From: Candidatus Intestinimonas stercorigallinarum
GTDB taxonomy: Bacteria > Bacillota > Clostridia > Oscillospirales > Oscillospiraceae
Reading direction: 5' to 3'
Length of the DNA stretch: 18,352 bases
NCBI GenBank assembly: GCA_019115345.1
Contig: DXDV01000015.1
Span: 1 to 18,352, forward strand
The notes under the pieces are model-generated. The model worked only from the letters and a program-made list of their open reading frames with translations, was not told the DNA's origin and ran no database searches. Within the stretch, counting starts at the first letter, position 1. Every line of letters starts with the position of its first letter. The translations under genes and the position numbers were made by a program. Positions 13,281 through 18,352 of this stretch are shown piece after piece.

Positions 13281-14195
13281 TCAAATGGTTTCCGGGGCCG
13301 GGTCCAGGAAGAGGAAGTTGGACATCGCCATATAGGGGATGACGAAGAGATCGGGTACCCCGTAGAGGAGGCGGGAGGCCAGGGTCCAGGGCAGGAAGGA
13401 GAGGTCCAGCTTCACGTAGGCCCAGCGGCGGCCCCGCAGCAGTGCCCAGCCCTGGGTGAAGGCCCCCCGGACGGAGGTCTCCGGGGACCGGGCCAGCACG
13501 TAGCGGGCGGGCAGGAGGAGGAGGTAGAGGCAGTAGCCCCCCAGGGTACCGAGGAGCACCAGAGGCAGGCACAGCAGCATGAAGGGGGCCGCCTGGGGGA
13601 AGAGGGTCCCCCCCACGGCGCAGAGGACGCCGGGCAGCAGGCACAGCAGGGTGGACAGGAGCCGCCACACCGCCAGGACCACCTGGACCGCCAGGGCCTT
13701 GAGGGTGAGGCGGAGGTCGGCGTACCACCGGAAGAGGGCGCGGACGGGCAGGGGCCGTCCCTCCAGGATGCTGCGGTACTGGTTGAGGACGCCGTAGGTG
13801 AGGGGGGCGGTGACCAGGAGCACCAGGCCCTGGATGACCACCACCATGGCCGCCTGCCGCCAGGCCAGGGGGAACACCAGCACCTGTCCCGTCTGTTCAT
13901 AGCGGATGGTGAAGAGGAGGCCGCCCAGGTCCCCCAGCTCGCCCAGACCCAGCAGGGCGAGCACGTTGGTCATGGCGGTGGGGTCGGCCCGCCAGATGCC
14001 GGTCTCCAGCGGGAGCTGCTGTGCGTCCAGCACGGTGTAGAAGAAGGTCCCGCCGCTGGACATGGAGAAGAACTGGGCCAGCAGCGAGAGGACGATGAGG
14101 AGGAAGGTGCACAGCAGGCAGGGCCGGGGGTAGCGGAAAAAGGTCTGCTTGGCCCGGAGCTTCATGGCCCGGCGCTGAAGGGTCTCTTCTGTCAT
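13281..14195 (-). CDS. DUF975-like integral membrane protein
   Basis: This 304-residue protein has about six hydrophobic segments, for example CLLCTFLLIVLSLLAQFF, AAMVVVIQGLVLLVTAPLTY, a long Leu/Val stretch near the middle, and FMLLCLPLVLLGTLGGYCLY. The pattern YVLARSPETSVRGAFTQGWA followed by a KLDLSFLPWTL segment matches the DUF975 family, whose function is unknown. The start ATG overlaps the stop of the VanW gene (ATGA), with GAGGAGG 7 nt upstream, so the two are translationally coupled and probably act together at the membrane. Compared with typical DUF975 proteins it has an extra loop around residues 45-100. Family call is moderate. Confidence 0.75.
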   Translation of the reverse strand: MTEETLQRRAMKLRAKQTFFRYPRPCLLCTFLLIVLSLLAQFFSMSSGGTFFYTVLDAQQLPLETGIWRADPTAMTNVLALLGLGELGDLGGLLFTIRYEQTGQVLVFPLAWRQAAMVVVIQGLVLLVTAPLTYGVLNQYRSILEGRPLPVRALFRWYADLRLTLKALAVQVVLAVWRLLSTLLCLLPGVLCAVGGTLFPQAAPFMLLCLPLVLLGTLGGYCLYLLLLPARYVLARSPETSVRGAFTQGWALLRGRRWAYVKLDLSFLPWTLASRLLYGVPDLFVIPYMAMSNFLFLDPAPETI

Positions 14196-16021
14196 GCGGC
14201 GTCCTCCTCTTCTTCCACCGGCGGCGCCGGCGACAGGGGGATGCCCAGGTCGGGCGCCGTCTCACTGGGAACGGGGGTGGCGGTGGGGGCGGCGCTCTCC
14301 ACGGGAGCCGTCTCCGCCGGGGTCTGGGAGGCCGGGACGTCGCCGGTCCCCGGGCCGGTCTCCGCCGGGGCGGAGGGGCTGGGGGAGGGGGTGATGATGG
14401 CGCCGTCGGCCTCGGTGAGGCCGTATTGGGCTCCGTCATAGGGGCTCACCAGGATGATCCGGTCCCGCTTTTTGTAGGTGTTCTTGCTCTCCAGGGTGGA
14501 GCTCACCAGGTTGCCCTCCCCGTCGTAGATGTTGCGGTAGGCCTCCACCACCCGGCCCCGGTAGGGGCTCTGCTCCTCTCTGGTGGAGCCGGCGGGGAGG
14601 GTGGGGTCCACCTGGTAGATGGTGGTCCAGGGGGTGGAGGAGAGCTCCTTGTTGGTCATCTTCACGGTGAGGTCGTCGGTCTTGGTGCCGTAGATCTGGA
14701 CGGTGAGACGGCTGTTTTCGTACTCGGTGACGATCTTGATGGGATAGGCGGTGTCGTTCTCGAAGCGGAAGTCGGAGGCGCCGTACCACACCGTGGCGTC
14801 CATGCCGTCGGGGACGTAGCCCACGGCGAACATGTGGTTGTGCCGCTCCACGATCTTCAGGTTGGCGTTCAGGGCGGCGTAATAAATGGTGGAGGAGGTC
14901 TGGCAGATGCCGCCTCCCACCTCGTCGGTGGACTTGCCCCCCACGTAGGAGGGGGCGGGGAGGTAGCCCTTGTCGGCGGTGCGGCTGCCGGTGGTGTCGT
15001 TGTAGGAAAAGACCTCCCCGGGCAGCAGGATCTGTTCGTTGCACACCGAGGCAGAGAGCTTCACGTTGCTCTTCCGGTTGGAGGAGCCGGACACGCTGGA
15101 GCTGGCCTCTCCCAGCACGTCCCGGAAGAGGAGCTCCTGGAGGCTCTCGGTGGAGACGGCGGGCTCGGTGACAGTGAGGGGGACGGCCAGGTCGCTGCCC
15201 CAGGCGGCCTCATCCAGGGCGGCCTGGGCCTCGGAGACGTCAAAGTCCAGGCCGGTGACGCTGGGAGTGATGGTGAAGGTCTCCGTGTCCAGGGCGGCGT
15301 CTTTCACCTCGGCGTAGACCTCCTCGTGGACGGCGGCCGCGTCCACCGGCTCGGGGTCGGTGGTGACGGCGGAGAGGACCAGGGGCTCTCCGGTACCGGC
15401 GGCGAAGGCGGAGAGGAGCTGCTCCTTCACGTCGGTGAAGTCAAAGGCCCGGCCGGGGGTGCCCATCCGGAAGATGAGCTCATCGCCCAGCACCTCCCAG
15501 GTGGTCTCCTGGACCACGCCGCCCAGCTGGGACTCGATCTCCTCCAGCAGGGCGTCCACCTGGGCCTCCCCCTCCGGGGTGAAGCTCAGGGGGACCGTCA
15601 GCTCGCTGCCCGCCACCAGGGAGCGGAGCAGGCGCCAGCCCCGGGCCAGGAAGCCGTCCCGGCTCAGGCTCCAGGCGGCATCCCGGACGGCGCCGGTGTC
15701 GGCGGTCAGCACGGAGCCGCTGACCGGATAGGTGGTGTGCACCCCGTCGATCTCCAGCACGACGGTCTGTTCGGCGTAGCGCCGGACCAGCTCCTCCTCC
15801 AGCCGGAGGTCCACCTCCGACTGGGACAGGCCGCCCAGGGACACGCCGCCGGCGGTGATCCCGGGCAGGGTGGTGCCGCAGGCCCCCACCCAGGCGCACA
15901 GGCCCAGATAGCCCGCCAGCAGGACGGCCGCCAGAACGGCGGCGGCGATGATCCACCGCCGGCCGCTTCGGGACCCGGCGTCCTCCTTGGCCAGGCGCTT
16001 GCCGGTCTTTTTTTCTCCCAT
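14192..16021 (-). CDS. VanW family membrane-anchored protein with PG-binding and G5-like domains
   Basis: This 609-residue protein starts with a short basic cytoplasmic segment and one membrane helix (about 23-45). The outside part has PG_binding_4-like regions (about 60-180 and 230-300), a VanW domain (about 318-447) including GEVFSYNDTTGSRT and GGGICQTSSTIYYAALN, a G5-like region (about 450-525), and a Pro/Ser/Thr/Glu-rich tail (about 543-609) ending in an acidic cluster. The family is linked to the cell wall and occurs in some vancomycin resistance clusters, but its reaction is unknown and resistance should not be assumed. The ATG at 16021 has GGAGG 8 nt upstream; the frame extends further without a signal. 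The stop overlaps the DUF975 start. Confidence 0.92.
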   Translation of the reverse strand: MGEKKTGKRLAKEDAGSRSGRRWIIAAAVLAAVLLAGYLGLCAWVGACGTTLPGITAGGVSLGGLSQSEVDLRLEEELVRRYAEQTVVLEIDGVHTTYPVSGSVLTADTGAVRDAAWSLSRDGFLARGWRLLRSLVAGSELTVPLSFTPEGEAQVDALLEEIESQLGGVVQETTWEVLGDELIFRMGTPGRAFDFTDVKEQLLSAFAAGTGEPLVLSAVTTDPEPVDAAAVHEEVYAEVKDAALDTETFTITPSVTGLDFDVSEAQAALDEAAWGSDLAVPLTVTEPAVSTESLQELLFRDVLGEASSSVSGSSNRKSNVKLSASVCNEQILLPGEVFSYNDTTGSRTADKGYLPAPSYVGGKSTDEVGGGICQTSSTIYYAALNANLKIVERHNHMFAVGYVPDGMDATVWYGASDFRFENDTAYPIKIVTEYENSRLTVQIYGTKTDDLTVKMTNKELSSTPWTTIYQVDPTLPAGSTREEQSPYRGRVVEAYRNIYDGEGNLVSSTLESKNTYKKRDRIILVSPYDGAQYGLTEADGAIITPSPSPSAPAETGPGTGDVPASQTPAETAPVESAAPTATPVPSETAPDLGIPLSPAPPVEEEEDAA

Positions 16022-16038
16022 GACCGATGCCTCCAATG

Positions 16039-16082
16039 AGAGGCCTCCCGGCGTCCCCGCCTTGGCGAAGGGGACCGGAGGC
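16039..16082 (-). promoter_or_regulatory. Leader hairpin in the vanW-family gene
   Basis: GGCCTCC and GTCCCC on the left pair with GGGGAC and GGAGGCC on the right, with small bulges and a loop of about 11 nt. It lies between the promoter and the start codon, ending roughly 18 nt before the ATG. It may affect mRNA stability or translation. Confidence 0.4.
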
Positions 16083-16111
16083 CGTGATCTGTTTACAAAA
16101 AACCATGATAC

Positions 16112-16140
16112 ATTATATGTGCCGCGGGGGAAAAAAGCAA
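16112..16140 (-). promoter_or_regulatory. Promoter of the vanW-family/DUF975 operon
   Basis: On the minus strand TTGCTT (16135-16140) and consensus TATAAT (16112-16117) are 17 bp apart. The leader to the start codon is about 85 nt. Confidence 0.8.
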
Positions 16141-16180
16141 TAACAGAACGGTTACATCGCCGGCATAAAACTTCAAGCTG

Positions 16181-16210
16181 AATTTTGCTATGCTTTTGCA
16201 TAGCAAAATT
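16181..16210. repeat. Perfect 13-bp inverted repeat between divergent genes
   Basis: AATTTTGCTATGC and its exact complement flank a 4-nt TTTT spacer. It lies about 40 bp upstream of the vanW -35 and about 130 bp upstream of xpaC. It has no trailing T-run. It could be an operator or the remnant of a terminator. The 320 bases between 16021 and 16342 hold this repeat, the vanW promoter and leader, and a possible TATGAT -10 for xpaC near 16268, but no gene. Confidence 0.75.
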
Positions 16211-16341
16211 CCCGCCCCGGCGGGCGGACGGCGCCCTCCGCCGCTTTACTTTTTCGGCCGTTCGCTGTATGATGATGTTGTGGTCTGGACGGCGCTCTGC
16301 CCGGACCCCATATCCCGGAATCTGGACCTGGAGGGATCGGC

Positions 16342-17508
16342 ATGCCCGACGCGCAAAGATACAACCGGCCAAATGGCCCCGGCAGAAGGGACCGGGGCAG
16401 TCTGGCCTCCTGGATCCCCATTCTCATCTTCCTCTTCTGCTTTCCCCCGGTGGGGGTCTTGCTGCTGGTCCTCCGGCTCTTGGGCATCACCGGACGCCGC
16501 AGGCCGGTGGTCCGCCACCCCTACGACCTCCAGCGGGAGGCCGCCGAACGTGGGAGCGCCGCCCCCGGCCCCCAGGAGCCCTGGACCCAGAGCGCCCCGG
16601 CGGACGCCGGGCGGAAGGACAAAAAGAAGCATGCCGCCCAGAGGGGTGACCGGGCCCCGGGGAAGGGCCTCATCCTCACCGGCGGGATCGTGGCCGCCGT
16701 TTTCGGCGTGGCCGCTCTGAGCTCCTTCCTGGACGCCCTCTCCTGGGGTGGACTCCTATACAGCCTGGAGGACATCTTCGTCCCCCTGGCCTTCTGCGGC
16801 GGCGGACTGTGTACGGCCTGGTACGGCTTCCGCAAGAACCGGCGGGCCAAGCGCTACCGCCAGTACCTCTCCCTCATCGGACGGCGGGAGTCCATCTCGG
16901 TGGCCACCCTGGCCGAGGCCACCGGCTTTTCGCCCCAGAAGATCCGGGAGGACCTCCAGGACATGCTGGACGACGGCGTCTTTCCCACGGGCTACCTGGA
17001 CCTGGGCACCGACCGGCTCATCCTCAGCGGGGAGGGCATCCAGGACCGGCCCGAGGAGCCGCCCCAGGAGCCGCCCAAGAAGGACATGGAGCGGGAGGAG
17101 GCCGTACTGGCCGAGATCCGCGCCCTCAACGACGCCATCGAGGACGCCGAGATGAGCCGGAAGATCGACCGCATCGGGGAGATCACCGGCAATATCTTCG
17201 CTTACCTGCGGGAGAAGCCCGACAAGGAGGGCAAGCTCCGCAGCTTCCTGAGCTACTACCTGCCCACCACCCTGAAGATCCTCCGCTCCTACGCCCAGCT
17301 GGAGGCCCAGGGGGTGGAGGGGGAGAACATCACCGCCGCCAAGGTCCGCATCGAGGGCATGATGGACAAGGTGGTGGAGGGCTTCGAGCAGCAGCTGGAC
17401 CGCCTCTTCCAGGACGACGCCATGGACATCACCAGCGACGTGGAGGTGCTGGAGCGGATGCTGGAAAAGGACGGCCTGGGCAGCTCCGGCATGACCCTGG
17501 GCGGCTGA
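16342..17508 (+). CDS. XpaC-family (5-bromo-4-chloroindolyl phosphate hydrolysis) membrane protein
   Basis: This 388-residue protein has a membrane helix at about 21-48, a polar linker, two more helices at about 109-131 and 140-162, then a winged-helix-like segment (172-228, with ISVATLAEATGFSPQKIRED). An acidic linker with a Pro-Glu repeat (EEPPQEPPKK) leads to a helical C-terminal domain (about 250-375). That domain matches XpaC, with YYLPTTLKILRSYAQLE and DVEVLERMLEKDG. The family name comes from a hydrolysis phenotype; the true function is unknown, though members often sit with TelA-type proteins. No telA is here. GGAGGG lies 6 nt before the ATG. A cytidylate-kinase-like gene follows on its own promoter. 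Confidence 0.88.
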   Translation: MPDAQRYNRPNGPGRRDRGSLASWIPILIFLFCFPPVGVLLLVLRLLGITGRRRPVVRHPYDLQREAAERGSAAPGPQEPWTQSAPADAGRKDKKKHAAQRGDRAPGKGLILTGGIVAAVFGVAALSSFLDALSWGGLLYSLEDIFVPLAFCGGGLCTAWYGFRKNRRAKRYRQYLSLIGRRESISVATLAEATGFSPQKIREDLQDMLDDGVFPTGYLDLGTDRLILSGEGIQDRPEEPPQEPPKKDMEREEAVLAEIRALNDAIEDAEMSRKIDRIGEITGNIFAYLREKPDKEGKLRSFLSYYLPTTLKILRSYAQLEAQGVEGENITAAKVRIEGMMDKVVEGFEQQLDRLFQDDAMDITSDVEVLERMLEKDGLGSSGMTLGG

Positions 17509-17530
17509 GGCGAGGGGGCCGGTTTTCGTA

Positions 17531-17556
17531 GAAAAGGATGAAATCTTTTCTTTTGG
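17531..17556 (+). terminator. Weak terminator-like hairpin after xpaC
   Basis: AGAAAAG pairs with CTTTTCT (7 bp) followed by TTTGG. It is AT-rich and short, so termination is uncertain. Confidence 0.35.
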
Positions 17557-17570
17557 AAGCCGAATTTTTG

Positions 17571-17599
17571 TTGAATAAAACCATAATATATGATATAAT
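17571..17599 (+). promoter_or_regulatory. Promoter of the cytidylate-kinase-like gene
   Basis: TTGAAT (17571-17576), a 17-bp spacer and consensus TATAAT (17594-17599) lie in an AT-rich island within GC-rich sequence. The leader is about 42 nt. Confidence 0.85.
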
Positions 17600-17647
17600 C
17601 TAACCGGAAGGAGTGGAGGCCGTCACGGAGCAAAAAGGAGGTACGTT

Positions 17648-18232
17648 ATGAAAGCCATGAGTGTCACCATCAGCCGTGAGTATGGCAGCGGCGGGACCGC
17701 CATCGCCAAGCGGCTGGCCGAAGTGCTGGGCATCCCCTGCTACGACAAAGAGGTCATCGCCAAGGCGGCCGAGGAAAATAACATCCAGATGTGGGAATTT
17801 TCCATGGCGGAGAACAACCCCTATTCCGTGCACTACACCGACTTCGTCTACGCCCTCTCCGACAACCGGGAGCTCATCTTCAAGTCTCAGAGCAAGGCCA
17901 TGGAGGACCTGGCCGACAAGGGCCCCGCCGTGTTCCTGGGCCGCTGCGGCAACTACATCCTCCGCAACCGGCCCGACTGCATCCACGTGTTCATCTGCGC
18001 CTCGTACAGCACGCGGATCCGCCGGGCCATGGAGACCTATGGGCTCAAGGAGCGGGAGGCCGAGCGGGAGATCCGCCGGGTGGACCGGCTGAGAGCCGCC
18101 TACTACGGCAGCAACACCGGACAGCGGTGGGGCTCCGGCGAGACCTGCGACCTGGTGATCAACACCGACGAGATCGGCGTGGAAGGCGCGGTCAAGCTCA
18201 TCCAGAGCTATATCGCCCTCCGCAGCGACTGA
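17648..18232 (+). CDS. Cytidylate kinase-like family protein
   Basis: This 194-residue protein belongs to the P-loop group related to cytidylate kinase (PF13189 type). The nucleotide-binding loop SREYGSGGTAIAKRLA is at residues 9-24. Later motifs are FLGRCGNYIL, a CMP-kinase-like HVFICAS strand and a lid region with RIRRAMETYGL; near the C-terminus lies DLVINTDEIGVEGAV. True CMP kinases are longer and carry a CMP-binding insert that I do not see, so the substrate may differ. AAGGAGG is 6 nt before the ATG. It stands alone between its own promoter and a strong terminator. Confidence 0.9.
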   Translation: MKAMSVTISREYGSGGTAIAKRLAEVLGIPCYDKEVIAKAAEENNIQMWEFSMAENNPYSVHYTDFVYALSDNRELIFKSQSKAMEDLADKGPAVFLGRCGNYILRNRPDCIHVFICASYSTRIRRAMETYGLKEREAEREIRRVDRLRAAYYGSNTGQRWGSGETCDLVINTDEIGVEGAVKLIQSYIALRSD

Positions 18233-18267
18233 GCATCCGGCCCGCGGTATCGTTCCCCGGACATAGC

Positions 18268-18314
18268 GGCCCGGCGGCCCTCCTCAAGGGAGGGCCGCCG
18301 GGCCTTTCGTTTTC
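18268..18314 (+). terminator. Strong terminator after the cytidylate-kinase-like gene
   Basis: A perfect 16-bp GC-rich stem (18268-18283 with 18289-18304) has a 5-nt loop and is followed by TTTCGTTTTC. Nothing further is seen to the end of the window. Confidence 0.92.
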
Positions 18315-18352
18315 TCAAAGAGGGCACGCCCGGTCAGCCGGTCCCCAGCTCC

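Noticed and set aside
14192..16021. Calling the VanW protein a vancomycin resistance determinant
   Set aside because: VanW-domain proteins are widespread in Clostridia. No vanHAX-type ligase, dehydrogenase or dipeptidase genes lie nearby.
14426..16039. Long plus-strand open frame opposite the vanW-family gene
   Set aside because: Same antisense composition bias. The minus-strand product has a membrane helix and VanW domain and a good start; the plus frame has none.
16092..16097. TTTACA near the vanW promoter as a Pho box
   Set aside because: Single copy with no 11-bp partner, and it lies downstream of the -10, so chance is the better explanation.
1..18352. CRISPR arrays, insertion sequences, prophage genes
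   Set aside because: I saw no regularly spaced direct repeats, no transposase or integrase domains, and no phage structural genes on either strand.

Overview
The window looks like chromosome of a GC-rich Clostridia member (Bacillota). It most resembles the Oscillospiraceae group around Flavonifractor, Pseudoflavonifractor or Lawsonibacter, but no database was consulted. The reasons are strong AGGAGG-type ribosome binding sites, sigma-A-type promoters with 17-bp spacers, Bacillota-type TTTACA Pho boxes, high GC third-position codon use, and the family content (VanW, DUF975, XpaC, cytidylate-kinase-like).

Layout. 1-210: two tandem terminators, then a possible promoter whose start site would fall in a perfect 28-bp palindrome with a LexA-like core. 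205-567 (-): a four-helix-bundle protein of the S23/IVS type. 600-1206: a tRNA-Thr/tRNA-Tyr unit on the minus strand with a strong promoter and terminator, followed by a fold-back element that carries a 21-bp copy of the tRNA-Tyr 3' end. 1246-2000: three overlapping small genes (zinc ribbon, helical protein, sigma-70 region-4-like protein). 2047-4182: rpoN (sigma-54) and a HAD phosphatase. 4183-11010: a complete phosphate-starvation module of pstS-pstC-pstA-pstB-phoU and a PhoP/PhoR-type two-component pair, preceded by an array of Pho boxes. 11165-12680 (-): a secreted polysaccharide deacetylase and a DUF2461 protein. 12759-13214 (+): an unrecognised small protein. 13281-16021 (-): a VanW/PG-binding/G5-like membrane protein translationally coupled to a DUF975 membrane protein. 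16342-17508 (+): a membrane XpaC-family protein with a helix-turn-helix-like segment. 17648-18232 (+): a cytidylate-kinase-like protein, followed by a strong terminator.

How it works together. The central block is a self-contained circuit. The sensor kinase and response regulator would detect low phosphate and bind the TTTACA boxes upstream of pstS. PstS captures phosphate, PstC/PstA/PstB import it, and PhoU links transporter state to the kinase. Two stable hairpins between pstS and pstC probably let the binding protein be made in excess. The 11-16 kb part is enriched for cell-envelope functions (CE4 deacetylase, VanW).

Most of the window is ordinary core genome. The parts that deserve a second look are the non-coding and small-gene parts: the tRNA-derived fold-back element, the LexA-like palindrome at a promoter with no sense gene, the three-gene sigma-region-4 cassette ahead of rpoN, the spread of Pho boxes, and a perfect inverted repeat between vanW and xpaC. 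I did not find a clear new defence, mobile or biosynthetic system.
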